NCBI RefSeq assembly: GCF_000340215.1
Contig: NW_006921532.1
Location: 4,477,126-4,541,125 of the forward strand
DNA: 64,000 nucleotides
Direction: 5' to 3'
Source of the DNA: Pseudocercospora fijiensis CIRAD86
Lineage: Eukaryota > Ascomycota > Dothideomycetes > Mycosphaerellales > Mycosphaerellaceae
The position numbers and the translations under genes are program-made. The notes under the pieces are model-generated. The model worked only from the letters and a program-made list of their open reading frames with translations. It ran no database searches and had not been told where the DNA came from. Below are positions 30,142-41,133 of the stretch, in pieces; the stretch's first letter is position 1, and every line of letters starts with the position of its first letter.

Positions 30142-33100
30142 TTACGAATCGCGCCTTCGGCTTTCGAGCGCTCCAGGTGCTGTGTCTGATCGTGAAATAT
30201 GACCTTCGATCCCATTTTCATTTACTGGCACCTCCAGCGTTTGCGAAGAATCAGGGGAAGATACTTCACTGTTTTGTAGAAATTTTCTTTCGAGAAGGCC
30301 AACCACTTTATCCGACATTTGGTCAAGCAGCTTAGCCACAGTCACCTCATCAAGAGTCTTGCTCGTTGACCTCTCACCCAAGGCGCGAGCTGTGAGCTTC
30401 AGCTCTTTTTCAAGCTCACGAAGAGCGTCTGTGTTGATTTCTTCGGTTACAGATGCGGTTCCCAGCTTCCTGCGGTAGGTTCTGAGTGTCCGACAAACCG
30501 ATTCTGTGGAGGCATTCAATGTACCGAAGCTTTTGTTGCTGGCGGCGGAGCTGCTCGTGCTCAGCACATTCTCGCTGCTTTTTGACCTCAATGACATCCC
30601 CAGCTTAGCGCCGCGGGCACCAGTCTTGGTTGAGTGCTTGGGACTGGGTGGCGAAGGCGAGCGCTGCATCATGCTGCGGCGTCGAGAAGGGTCAAAATTT
30701 GGCCGAAATCCAGGATCGAGACGGGGAGTTTGCGCAAGGGAGAGCCTACTCGTCTTTTTGCGCATCTTGTGTGGCGACGCTGGATACGATGGAGTCGATG
30801 CTGAGGGCGGCATGTTCTCATCAATCAGACGTTCTCGTCGCATTCTCGACATTTCCGAGTGCGATATCACCTTGCGAAGCGGAGGGCCCAGCGCTGGGAG
30901 AGCACTTTCTCCATTCGCTTCGTCAGACATCTGTGTTGTAGGTCTCGGGGCCATGACCATACTCTCCCAGAGAAATATTGTTGTGTCCGCCGCAACAGTG
31001 ACTATCATAGGTGATAGACGGTCTGGGGTCTCGGCATCTGACCATCTTGACGCAACCAGTGCGAGGGCCGTAATGCCTTCAGTGTGGCCCCAATCGCAAG
31101 CAATTAGGGTCCCGTAGTCTGAGTACAAGCGAACCGACTTATCACTTCCAGATACGCCAGCTATCGTGGGATTGCCGTTGAGAGAAGGCGCAAATAAGAT
31201 TTTGGACATGGCCACAGCCTCTCCCCCTTCGCCATCTGCGCATTTGAAGCCGAAGCCTGATTGCCCTGTCTTGATGTTGTATTTCATGATTGATCTGTCA
31301 ACGGTCGAGACCAAGATCGTGTCCGGCTGCGATGTATTGCAAATACTTGTAGGAGCGGATTTCAAGGTTATCGCCCGTGCCATTGCAAAGGCCACTGGAG
31401 CAGAGTTGGGACCGTCGCGCTGGATACATTCTCGCACGACAATAGAGCGATCGGCGGAGCAAGACATCAATCGAAGGCCGTCTTCCGCTAGAAGCAAGCC
31501 CATCACAGCTCCGGCGTGCTCGTCCATGGTTTGCAAAAGCTCCAGCTTTCCCTCTCTGCACGCGAACAATTGCACGGTCCGATCGCGACTTGCGGAAGCC
31601 ACGAGCTGCTCTTGATTCTTCTCGAAAGCGAGCAGGTCCATGACCTCAGCCGAATGCGCACGCACGTGATGGTGGATCTTGTTGGTGCTCAACTCCACCA
31701 GAGCGATGGTCCCATACCGATCGCCTCCAGCAATGTATTGACCATTGACCAGTAATGCGACTGCTCTCAGCTCGTTCGGAGTCCCCTCTGTCTGACTGAA
31801 ATCGTTGATGGGCATTTCTACTGCCTCACTCGTTGAATCGCCATCAAGGTTCCAGAATCGCACCATGCCACTGCCGGAGAACGTCAAGAAAGCGGCATGA
31901 CTGAGGGACATTGCTTGCACCGGGAGGACGCCAAGGACCGCGTCTTGGTGGGCAGGTAGACGACGGGGCCGCAATGATTCGCTTGCTCGCAAGCTCAAGC
32001 CAGGCTTGAACAGGCTGATCACACGATCAGAATTGATCTCAACCACGGCATCGCCAAGGGTGGCGAGTGCAACAGTGTGCGCTGGCCGCATGCCAGATTG
32101 AGAAGATTTCGTCGGCGATGTAGACGCTCTCCTTAGGGTCTTATCAGCGCCACGTCTTTCAAGGTCGGGTACCAGATATGAAGCAGATTGTGCCTCCTCT
32201 CCAGCAACATGAAACATATGTTGATTGTCTAACCTCGCGGCGGAAATGCGCATTCCAGCATTCGCTACGAGAGTAAGAGTCTGCATTCGTGCGCTGTCGT
32301 CCAGAAGGCAGATCTCTCCGCCCTCGGCGCAGACCAGCGCTTTGGAGTTTGAAATGGCCAGGACAGAGATGAATACAGCTTCTAGCAAGTCGCCGAGCAG
32401 TGAGTTTTTCCCAGCGAGAACGCGATGCTTTGGACTTAAAATGCTGTTGCCGAAGTCGGCAAACTTGCTGTCGTGTTTCTGTCGTGGCGTCGTTACGGCA
32501 TTTCGATCGCGTTCTCGGACTTCGAATACTTCCTCCTCAGGCCTCCAGACTTTGACAAAGCGCAGGCCTACGGTCACGATGCTCCTACCGCACCACGCCA
32601 TGCTGTAGATCAGCGAGGTGCACTTGTTACTGGCGTACAGGCTCGCTAGGCCTGTGCGCTCCTCGATACTCCACACATAGAGAAAGCCATCGTTCACAGT
32701 GCCCAGTGATGCAAGGTATCTCGAGTCAGGACTGAAGCGTACCGCCATGACTCCGAAGGTGTGCTCTGATAGGGTGCACAGTGGTGCCTCGGATGATCCG
32801 TCCCGCGCCGAGAAGATCAGAACCCTTGGTTTGTAGCCCGTCTCTCCGACGGCCAGCCACTTGGCATTGGGAGACAGGGCCACAGATGTCGCGGCTTTCA
32901 CACGATCTTTCGCTGAGGTTGTCCTTCCAGTGGGCGAGTCGGGCCAATCGCGATTGGTGAGGGTGCTCGGAGAGGCGTTGTCCTTGAGATTGCCTAGCTG
33001 GCGATGTCGTGGGTCGCCGGGAGTAGGAGTAAGAGGCCAGGGACCATTGTCTCTGGAGACATTTACGATGCCGGTGGCGCTGGGATTTGCACGAAAGAAC

Positions 33101-33369
33101 TCCTGCTTCACGCCAAGCTCTTCGTCTACAGTGGCAAGCACGGCTGCTGCGCCGGCGACACACACGAATGTGCGGCGATGGGGCAGAGAGTCGAAGGCAT
33201 TGCTGGAGGCTGTGGTTGTGCCAATGACCTTTTTCAGGTGCAGGCCGGGCTCTTCGCGAGACACTTTGGTGGGCGATCGAGGGACGGGGGATTTGAAGAA
33301 GGGCGAGTGCGAGTGCGAGTGCGAGGGCGTGAGTCGTAGACGTCCAGATGCAGATTGCGAAGAGGTCAT
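30142..33369 (-). CDS. WD40-repeat protein of the WDR62/MAPKBP1 type
   Basis: A single exon of 1075 codons. The N-terminal ~60 residues are Ser/His/Pro-rich, including a SHSHSHS run written by a GCGAGT-type DNA repeat. HLKKVIGTTTASSNAF and FVCVAGAAAVLATVD mark the start of the first propeller. Two WD40 propellers follow (about 65-820): VALSPNAKWLAVGETG, VMAVRFSPDSRYLASLG, LIYSMAWCGRSIVTVG, DLLAFEKNQEQLVASASRDRT and LMSCSADRSIVV. The C-terminal ~250 residues are Ser/Arg-rich and disordered with a short helical segment near the end. In animals this type acts as a scaffold at mitotic spindles or in JNK signalling; the fungal role is not known to me. It is divergent from acetyl-CoA synthetase. 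Confidence 0.82.
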   Translation of the reverse strand: MTSSQSASGRLRLTPSHSHSHSPFFKSPVPRSPTKVSREEPGLHLKKVIGTTTASSNAFDSLPHRRTFVCVAGAAAVLATVDEELGVKQEFFRANPSATGIVNVSRDNGPWPLTPTPGDPRHRQLGNLKDNASPSTLTNRDWPDSPTGRTTSAKDRVKAATSVALSPNAKWLAVGETGYKPRVLIFSARDGSSEAPLCTLSEHTFGVMAVRFSPDSRYLASLGTVNDGFLYVWSIEERTGLASLYASNKCTSLIYSMAWCGRSIVTVGLRFVKVWRPEEEVFEVRERDRNAVTTPRQKHDSKFADFGNSILSPKHRVLAGKNSLLGDLLEAVFISVLAISNSKALVCAEGGEICLLDDSARMQTLTLVANAGMRISAARLDNQHMFHVAGEEAQSASYLVPDLERRGADKTLRRASTSPTKSSQSGMRPAHTVALATLGDAVVEINSDRVISLFKPGLSLRASESLRPRRLPAHQDAVLGVLPVQAMSLSHAAFLTFSGSGMVRFWNLDGDSTSEAVEMPINDFSQTEGTPNELRAVALLVNGQYIAGGDRYGTIALVELSTNKIHHHVRAHSAEVMDLLAFEKNQEQLVASASRDRTVQLFACREGKLELLQTMDEHAGAVMGLLLAEDGLRLMSCSADRSIVVRECIQRDGPNSAPVAFAMARAITLKSAPTSICNTSQPDTILVSTVDRSIMKYNIKTGQSGFGFKCADGEGGEAVAMSKILFAPSLNGNPTIAGVSGSDKSVRLYSDYGTLIACDWGHTEGITALALVASRWSDAETPDRLSPMIVTVAADTTIFLWESMVMAPRPTTQMSDEANGESALPALGPPLRKVISHSEMSRMRRERLIDENMPPSASTPSYPASPHKMRKKTSRLSLAQTPRLDPGFRPNFDPSRRRSMMQRSPSPPSPKHSTKTGARGAKLGMSLRSKSSENVLSTSSSAASNKSFGTLNASTESVCRTLRTYRRKLGTASVTEEINTDALRELEKELKLTARALGERSTSKTLDEVTVAKLLDQMSDKVVGLLERKFLQNSEVSSPDSSQTLEVPVNENGIEGHISRSDTAPGALESRRRDS

Positions 33370-33594
33370 GCTGCTCCACGCGCACGTCGTCGGCTGTGCC
33401 AGCTACGGGGTGAGCATGATTGTCAGTGCTGGTGCGAGGCGGGTGCGAGGATGTAGGTATGTGCGTTGCTCACGGAAGTCGAGGGGAGTGCCAGCTGATG
33501 TGACGGCGCATTATCATGGCAACTGTTCACCTGCGCACGCACATTGAGTTCGAGTTGCCGTGGTGGTGGTGGTGGGTGGTGGTGGTGCTGGGGC

Positions 33595-33604
33595 GCGTGC
33601 GTGC

Positions 33605-33637
<33 letters not shown>

Positions 33638-33639
33638 TG
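33595..33639. repeat. GCGT tandem repeat
   Basis: About eleven units, with one GCTT variant early on. Alternating purine-pyrimidine sequence. Confidence 0.9.
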
Positions 33640-33655
33640 GAATGAAGATGCGTGG

Positions 33656-33697
33656 GCGCAGGCGCAGGCGCAGGCGCAGTCGCAGTCGCAGTCGCAG
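33656..33697. repeat. GCAGGC then GCAGTC hexamer repeat
   Basis: About three to four copies of one hexamer run directly into about three of a one-base variant. Confidence 0.85.
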
Positions 33698-34000
33698 ATG
33701 CTCCCAATGACAGGTCGCGATTCGCGATTACCAGCTGCTGGCAGTGTGCGGACCACTGGTCAAAGGCGCGTGCGGTACAACAACAACAACAATATTGAAC
33801 GTTCCGTTCCCACCACTTCAACGGCGGTCAAGCGAGCCAATGAACATGGCGGAATGCCGAATGCCAGGGCCAGATGATAAGATCCATGATCCATCGCCGT
33901 GCTTTCCATGACGACGAAGGCGTGGAGGTGTATAGTGATGATAAGTTGTGATTGTTATTGTTATGCGACACTTCCTACGGCCGGCATGGTAGTTCTATGG

Positions 34001-34040
34001 CATGGCATGGCATGGCATGGCATGGCATGGCATGGCATGG
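34001..34040. repeat. (CATGG)8 pentanucleotide repeat
   Basis: Eight perfect tandem copies, 40 bp. Each unit contains the palindrome CATG. Confidence 0.95.
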
Positions 34041-34631
34041 CGTCTCACCATCGCGTACGAGTACATGTGCAAGCGACAGGCAGTGCGGCTCCGGCAGCTT
34101 CTACATACTACACTACTGTACAGTACTCTCCCGGGCACCGCACGCACGCACGCACTTTTGCCCAGCGCAGGAGCACGAGCACGAGATTTTACTGGAGACA
34201 CCATGCCGCTGGACGGGCATCCAATAGGAAAGACTGCACGGTCGAATGGAGATGAGGCTCTGCCTGATGTTCGCAGGCATCGCCGCATCGCCGCATCGCC
34301 CAGAAAGCTTGCCAAGCCCTGCCGGGAAGCTGGAGCTCTCGCCGTAGCCGTCACTTAGCCGCTACCCGTCTACCACGCCTGCTCCGCTGCCCCGCTGCAT
34401 ACACGCCGTACACATTTCTCGGCGATGATGCGATGCTCATACTCACTCATCCTGTACAAAGGCCCGCCAACTGTCCTCCTTCGTGCGTCTTGCCACCTCT
34501 AATTCTACCAATTCTACCTCCACCTCCACCGCACAAACACCTCGGAAGCGTAGCTCAAATCAGCCGTCTACACTCCCAAGCCTGCACCCGACCGACACAT
34601 TCACCGCACTGGCAGACAGACATCACCAACC

Positions 34632-36759
34632 ATGTCTGAAGGCACACAGCAACCGCCTGCTGGCATCCCGGAGTCGCACTCCGCCGAGACTTATCATGTG
34701 CCAGACGCCTTTCTTGGGTACGTCCAGTCTTTGCCAGCCTCACCATGACGCCTGATTCATACTGAACATCATTTAGCAAGCATCCCGCGAAGCCTCATGT
34801 TGAGTCACTGGACCAATACAAGGACATGTACAAGGAATCCATTACGAATCCAGACAAGTTCTGGGCCAAGCTGGCGCGAGAGCTATTGACTTGGGAGAAA
34901 GATTTCCAGACCGTCCATACTGGTACGCTGGCGGGAGGTGACAATGCTTGGTTTTTGGAGGGCAAGCTGAATGCCTCCTACAACTGCGTGGATCGTCACG
35001 CGGCAAAGAACCCGCACAAGCCAGCCATCATTTACGAAGCCGATGAAGCGAGCGACGGCCGCATCATTACCTACGCCGAGCTTTTGCGAGAAGTCTCCAA
35101 GCTGTCCTGGGTACTCAAGCATATGGGCGTCAAGAAGGGTGACACTGTTGCTCTCTACCTTCCAATGATTCCAGAGGCCATCGTTGCCTTCCTCGCATGT
35201 ACCCGTATCGGAGCAGTACATTCCGTCGTTTTCGCTGGTTTCAGTGCCGACTCCCTCCGAGACCGTATTATTGACGCTCAATCCAAAGTCGTCATCACTA
35301 CCGACGAAGGAAAGCGTGGTGGCAAGACTATTGGCACCAAGAAGATCGTGGACGAGGCTTTGAAGCAATGTCCAGATGTCAAGAACTGCCTTGTGTACAA
35401 GCGAACCGGTGTCGAGGTTCCGTGGACGAAGGGGCGTGACCTTTGGTGGCACGAGGAGACGGAGAAATGGCCAGCTTATTTCGCGCCAGAGAGCATGAGC
35501 TCGGAGGATCCTCTTTTCTTGCTGTACACTTCCGGTTCCACTGGCAAGCCAAAGGGCGTCATGCACACAACTGCCGGCTACCTCCTTGGTGCTGCAGCAA
35601 CTGGAAAGTACGTCTTCGACATTCATGACTCGGATAAATTCTTCTGCGGCGGTGACGTGGGGTGGATCACAGGACACACCTATGTCGTGTATGCTCCATT
35701 AGTGCTTGGCGTCGCCACTGTCGTCTTCGAAGGAACTCCCGCATACCCGGACTTTAGCAGATATTGGGAAGTCTGCGAGAAGCACAAGGTCACACAGTTC
35801 TACGTTGCACCGACTGCATTGCGATTGTTGAAGCGCGCTGGAGATCAGCATGTGAAGCATCAGATGAAGTCTCTCCGCGTTCTTGGCAGTGTCGGAGAGC
35901 CGATTGCTGCAGAGGTCTGGAAATGGTACCACGAGATCGTTGGAAAGAAGGAGGCGCACATTGTGGATGTGAGTAGCATTTCGTGCCCTGTCCGCTCGAC
36001 CATGGAGGCTAATGAGAACGTGTCTAGACATACTGGCAGACCGAGACCGGGTCGCACGTCATCACACCACTTGGCGGTGTTACACCAACGAAACCTGGAT
36101 CCGCATCCCTTCCGTTCTTTGGCATCGAGCCCGCGATTATTGATCCAGTCTCCGGCGAGGAGATCCAAGGGAACGACGTCGAAGGTGTGCTTGCCTTCAA
36201 GCAGGCATGGCCGTCAATGGCACGAACCGTCTGGGGTGCCCACAAGAGATATATGGATACATACCTCAACGTCTACAAAGGATACTATTTTACCGGTGAC
36301 GGTGCAGCCCGAGACTACGAGGGCTACTACTGGATCCGCGGACGTGTCGATGATGTGGTCAATGTTTCCGGTCATCGTCTCTCCACTGCTGAGATTGAAG
36401 CAGCACTCATCGAGCATCACGCCGTGGGCGAGGCAGCAGTCGTCGGTGTCAATGACGAACTCACCGGTCAAGCCGTAAACGCCTTCGTATCGATCAAGGA
36501 TGGCATCGAGATCAACGACCAGCTGAAGAAAGACCTCGTCCTGCAAGTCAGGAAATCCATCGGTCCATTCGCCGCACCCAAGGCCATTTACACCATCCCC
36601 GACCTACCAAAGACCCGATCCGGAAAGATTATGCGCCGAATTCTCCGAAAGATTCTTGCTGGCGAGGAAGATCAACTGGGTGACACATCGACTTTGGCTG
36701 ATCCGTCGGTTGTTGATAAGATCATCGAAACCGTTCATGAGAGCAAGCCGAAGAAATAA
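34632..36759 (+). CDS. facA: Acetyl-CoA synthetase (acetate-CoA ligase)
   Basis: Activates acetate with ATP and CoA to acetyl-CoA; essential for growth on acetate or ethanol and a cytosolic/nuclear acetyl-CoA source. Three exons, 34632..34717, 34777..35968 and 36028..36759, with two 59 bp introns, give 669 residues, the usual length. ANL-superfamily motifs are complete: [10 protein letters not shown] (P-loop, about 280), [19 protein letters not shown] (about 426, opening exon 3), [24 protein letters not shown], and the C-terminal catalytic and acetylation Lys in RSGKIMRR (about 623). Intron 2 falls just before TYWQTETG. Regulation by acetate is expected for the gene family, but no FacB site was identified in the promoter. 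The symbol follows Aspergillus usage. Confidence 0.96.
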
Positions 36760-37503
36760 AGATCGATTGATGCGCATCGTTTTAATGTGTCTTGGAGGAT
36801 ACCATTTCCGTAGCTTATCTGAACCGGAGCTGCTTGTCCATAGTATCAATGAATGTATGAAGTGTCTGAAAAGGGTCAAACAACAACAACCGCGCATGAG
36901 CGCTACCTTATTCTTGTTCATCGGCCTGAGACCTACCCTATGTCACGACATGAGCAGCGAACTTGTGCCGCTATCATTCATACCCACTATGCCTAATAAA
37001 GCCGACGTGTTACTGTTTTCGTTCGGTATGTATATGTCACTTCTCCTCCACCTGTACCGCGAACCACCTCATCGAAATCCCAGGATGACGAAGGCACGTC
37101 GTCAGCACAAGGCTCCGATCCAAAGTCCAGGCTGTCTGTCTACAACTTCTTCCATTCCATTCCATATTCACCATCTATCTACAACAATGTCCTTCCTTCC
37201 TTCCTTCCATCACATTGTACCTTACCCGTACCGAAACCCTAGCTTAGCACTTCGAACACCTGCGTCGAAATGCACCCACTTACTCGCTTTTGCTGATCAT
37301 TCCCGCTGTCCTCAAATTCCTGCTAACAGGAACAAAAAAAATGCATGCAATGCAATGCAAAGATGTCATAAACTTCGTGACGGCCAGATGCCCGATTCCA
37401 TCCCACCTATCCCTTTCCAACAAAAAGTCGAAAAACTCCTGTCCGCCATGACCTGTGCCAAAATAGGTTGCAAGAAACAGAAATAAGAACATATTAGCAG
37501 CAA
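36760..37503. other. Intergenic between convergent genes, 744 bp
   Basis: 3' flanks of acetyl-CoA synthetase and the ADAM gene. A short (CCTT)n run lies at 37191-37208. The 276-codon plus-strand frame that overlaps the end of acetyl-CoA synthetase looks accidental. Confidence 0.5.
37191..37208. repeat. CCTT tetranucleotide repeat
   Basis: A short CCTT run of about four and a half units in the 3' flank shared by the acetyl-CoA synthetase and ADAM genes. Confidence 0.8.
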
Positions 37504-40052
37504 CTACGCGTACCGCACAGAACTACTCCTCTGATATACTGGCGGCGGCACAGGTGGTGAGCTCCAGGCCTGGTTCCCACGATTTTGCTGTGCCCAGCCT
37601 TGGCTAGGATGTGATGGAGGAGCGTAATAGCCGCCTTGCTGAGACATGGCCGGGCCACCACGGTTGCCGCCATTCCATCCTTGCCAGCCTCCTGGTGGCG
37701 GCGACGGAGTTTGCTTGCGCGCGCGGCCCCGTCGACAGCAGCGGAATAGGCAACTTAGAATAGCGAAAAGCAGAAGGCCTCCGACCGCGCTGCAAATGCC
37801 GATGACTAGAGCTTTGTGGTCTTCAATCCACGATTTGACTTGGCCACCAATGGAAGCTCCTTTGCACTGGCCCTGTAATGAAAGTCAGTAACGATGTTGA
37901 CGTGGAGAAAGAGCACGAGACCGCTTACATTTCGGCAGCGGCCACCACCGCCACAGGGGGTACCGTTGAGGAAATTCTGCTGAAGACCATAGCATACTCC
38001 GGTACCAAACTCTGGGCTCGCGCAACTGATTGCACAGCCAGAGCTATCACATGCGTACGTATCGTTGCCCTGAGTGTAGCTTCCCATCACGCTTTTACAC
38101 TGCTGATCACGGCTAGTGCATTGGCCAGAAGCACATTGCAGTTTGTCACCGCAATCAGTGCCATCTGGTTTGGTCTGGTCGGTGGGACACGACGAGGAGT
38201 TGCCTTGGCAGGTCTCTTGCGGATCGCAGTCACCCGTGCTTGCACGGCATACAGTGCCCGCCGATGCGAACTGGCAGTTCCTGCAGCAGTCCTCGTTGGA
38301 GTCGTCGCATACGGAGCCCTCTGTAAATTTGCAGGTGGTTGGGTTACAGCAGCGATCGTCCCCACATCCATCCTTGCCACCACAATCACAGTCTTCTCCC
38401 TGTTCCACAATCCCGTTGCCGCATTGCTGACCACTGATGGTAGTGACACCACGGTTATTCACCAAGCACTGGCCATTGACAGAGTTGCGATCCAAGGCAC
38501 TACAGATATTTCCTACCGAGCATGGACTGAAATCAGTGATCCCTTGCGAAGTTGAGGGATTCATGATATACCGCTCCCCAGCATCACAAGTACTGGCGCT
38601 GAGAGGGCAGCACTGCTGTGAGTTGACGAAGTTTGAGTTCTGGCATGTGCTGCTGTCGCAATCGTGAACGGCGCCGAATGTGTGGCCTGTTTCGTGGGCG
38701 ATGATCTGCCATTCTTGAGCACCTCGAGTGCGGATGACCACGTTTGCTCCTGTGACGGTCTCCTGGCCGCCATTGGTTTGGCCATTTCCAGTAACACTAC
38801 CGTTGGTGGTGATGGACGTGCCCACGCACGCTTGACCCAGCCAGGCGAGGCCGACAGCAGATTCTGTATTGCAGGTGCTAAGCAGCGTCCAGTGGCTATT
38901 GGCGTCGCGCTGGTTGCCTCGCCATGCAGAGAACATGTTCAATCGGTCCTGAATATCAACGTTTCCCGAGCAAGCCTGATTCCACTCTGTAGCAGCAGCA
39001 GGGGTGCCTGGGCAGTTCCTGTCCGAAATGGTGAGATTCTGCAGGCCAAGCGATATGTTAAAGGCGCCCTCCCATACACCTGAAGCCTGATTCATCTGGG
39101 TGATGACATTCTCGCGGGCGGCTTGTTCATCGTTGAATTGCGCAGTGTAAGTACAATCGGTGGCAACTCCTACCAGGGCGACCTTGCGTGTAGATGGGCA
39201 GCCACGCGTTTGACCGACGGTGCTCGCAAGGTTCACGCCAGCACTGTTGCCGGCCGTAGTGCCATCAATCTGTCGCTTGCTGAAGACATTCGAAAAATCC
39301 ATGACACCGTAAGAGGAAGCCGAGCGCTTGCTCTTCATGGCCACATAGACTGGGTGCTCGGGTTGTGCATTGAAGCTCAGCTTATCTGCTTGGCATATGG
39401 CGGCGGAAGCCAGCCTCTTCTTCAACTCCTGATGCTCTAGTGTATCCGGTAAGATGTCTGAATCCCTCCACAAGACCATATAGTCTTCGGAATGATCAAT
39501 CTCGGGATCCAGCCGATGTCGTGTGCGCATATACTCGGTCGAAGTCTGAATGTGATGGTGGTCGTGGTTCATGCGGAATGCTGCAGCGAACAGTGGCTGC
39601 TGGCCGTCTTTCAGAACTGACACTCTCGCCCAGCCGACCTGTTGCCATTTATTCTGTCCCGCCGCGGGCCTTTGCGCCCATGCTGTGCCTTTGTATACCT
39701 TGTGATTTAGCCGATCCACGCTTTCTGTGTGGCGTATCGATCCATCTGGGTGGAGGTATTGGATGTTCGCATCGGGCGCGAGGATGTCGTGGTTTGGCTC
39801 CAGATGGAACTTGACATACAGCTCATCACGAATGTTGAATGTGAGGTCAAACTCGGACAGGGCTGTCAGGCGCGCGTTGTGGGTGTGAATGGTGGCATTC
39901 TGGACGGTCGAGAGGGCGCCGATCGGATTTCGGATGGTGCTACTGGCTTGTACAATGCTCGATAGCAGTGGTATGGAGGAAGCGAGGCCGAGTATTGGTC
40001 CGGGTCGTAAGCAGCGCATGGCCGCCGCGAGCGGGTTGAAGGCACGATTCAA
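37504..40052 (-). CDS. ADAM-family (reprolysin-type) membrane metalloprotease
   Basis: Two exons, complement(37929..40052, 37504..37872), joined over a 56 bp intron, encode 830 residues. A hydrophobic signal (about 15-37) leads into a prodomain. The metalloprotease domain carries the zinc site HETGHTFGAVHD (about 450-461), i.e. HExxHxxGxxHD, followed by an IMNPSTS Met-turn. Next come a Cys-rich disintegrin domain (about 545-640, QCGNGIVEQGEDCDCGG) and a Cys-rich region. The second exon supplies a membrane helix (about 728-748, ALVIGICSAVGGLLLFAI) and a cytosolic tail rich in Gly, Pro and Gln. Fungal ADAM proteases are predicted cell-surface or secretory-pathway sheddases; substrates are largely unknown. 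All four features in the right order make the call firm. Confidence 0.93.
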
Positions 40053-41133
40053 GGAGTGGGAGTGGCGGCTCTCATGCGCAGGAGCAAAGTTTCAATGGGT
40101 CCCCGAGTACGATAGGGAATCGATCTCCTGCCAATGAGAGTCTCTACGGGGAAGAGCGTGGTTGTTGTACCAAAAAGACACAGTGAGTGTCGTGTCGTCA
40201 ACGAGCGGAGGCAGCATGCGCTCACAGCAGTAGTAGTAGTGTACAGCAAGAGACAAGAGATGAGAAGGCGCTCAGCCGCCACCACAACTCACAAAGGCCA
40301 AGCTTGCAAGCGCCGAAGCGCGGTTCCACTTTGCTCCGAGAACCTAAACGCTACAGCCGCACTGGCCACGCTCCAGGCCGTGCTGAGATTCCGGCTCCTT
40401 CATTGGCTGGCGGTGGAGTTGTGTGTCTACCAGGTAACAACTGTTCCTGGGGCGATGGGAGAACAACATCACTCCATCTACTGCTACAGTATACCGCACC
40501 GACACGGCCCGGCCTGCAAACAACTTCACTGCTCACGCAAAGCAGCGCTGCATAGGAGTCACCTCCGTCCGCGAAGCACCAGCGCCTGTGCAACGCCGCC
40601 AGTCTACCCACATCGACTACTGAACGAGACGTGTGGATAGCCAAGAAGCCCAAGACATTCGATTGCGTACTCCTCGCCCGCCAAGTCATTTACTTTGCGG
40701 CCACTTTGCTTTTCGCTTACAAAGTCTTCTCCAAACTCCCTTCATACGTGCGTGCCTTGACGCTTTTCCCGCTCAACTTTCGCTTCGAACAGGGAGAGCA
40801 TGAAGCGAGAAATTACGCAGATAACGTGATCGAGAACGATTCCGCCGAACATGATAAGCTGAGGCCGAGAGGTATTGTGAACACCTCCAGGGCAGCCATC
40901 TCTGAATGAGAGTGGCGAGACACACTGACAAAGTTCGTGTCACTTGACCAGCTATCTTTGTTGGACGTAGATCTGCCTCGCTCACTTGTGAAGACGTGTG
41001 AAGAGGTGAGAGCACAGCAGAACATCTGCCACACGCTGTCGAGGCCATCCTCCGGCGGGCTAAAGTAAGGTCTCTGCCCGTGCTGCTTCTATGTTCTATC
41101 ACTAGGTAATCTTTGCCTGCCGCCAGCGTCAAG
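40053..41133. other. Intergenic, 1.1 kb
   Basis: Upstream of the ADAM gene and downstream of the AAA gene. Short frames occur on both strands, including a 92-codon plus-strand one at 40631 and a short hydrophobic minus-strand one near 40850, but none has a recognisable domain or supported introns. A small unannotated gene cannot be excluded. Confidence 0.4.

Larger units (their letters stand above)
33370..34631. promoter_or_regulatory. Repeat-rich divergent promoter region, WD40 gene / acetyl-CoA synthetase
   Basis: 1.26 kb between start codons. It holds at least five separate tandem repeats: GGT (33561-33587), GCGT (33595-33639), GCAGGC/GCAGTC (33656-33697), AAC (33777-33792) and CATGG (34001-34040). 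Open frames here are artefacts of the repeats. CT-rich DNA near 34480-34550 probably surrounds the acetyl-CoA synthetase start site. Confidence 0.6.

Noticed and set aside
29892..30335. 147-codon plus-strand frame at the end of the WD40 gene
   Set aside because: Antisense to the secure 3' end of the WD40 gene and partly AT-rich spacer; no domain.
33595..34040. Possible CRISPR-like array
   Set aside because: Units are 4 to 6 bp with no unique spacers; the organism is a fungus. These are microsatellites.
33516..34358. Several frames made of repeated Met-Ala-Trp-His or Cys-Val-Arg-Ala units
   Set aside because: They are translations of the CATGG and GCGT microsatellites, not proteins.
36656..37486. 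276-codon plus-strand frame after acetyl-CoA synthetase
   Set aside because: It overlaps the secure end of acetyl-CoA synthetase in another frame, has no domain and is low in complexity.
40134..40909. Plus-strand frames of 168 and 92 codons in the ADAM upstream region
   Set aside because: No recognisable content, no good intron structure, overlapping each other and minus-strand frames.
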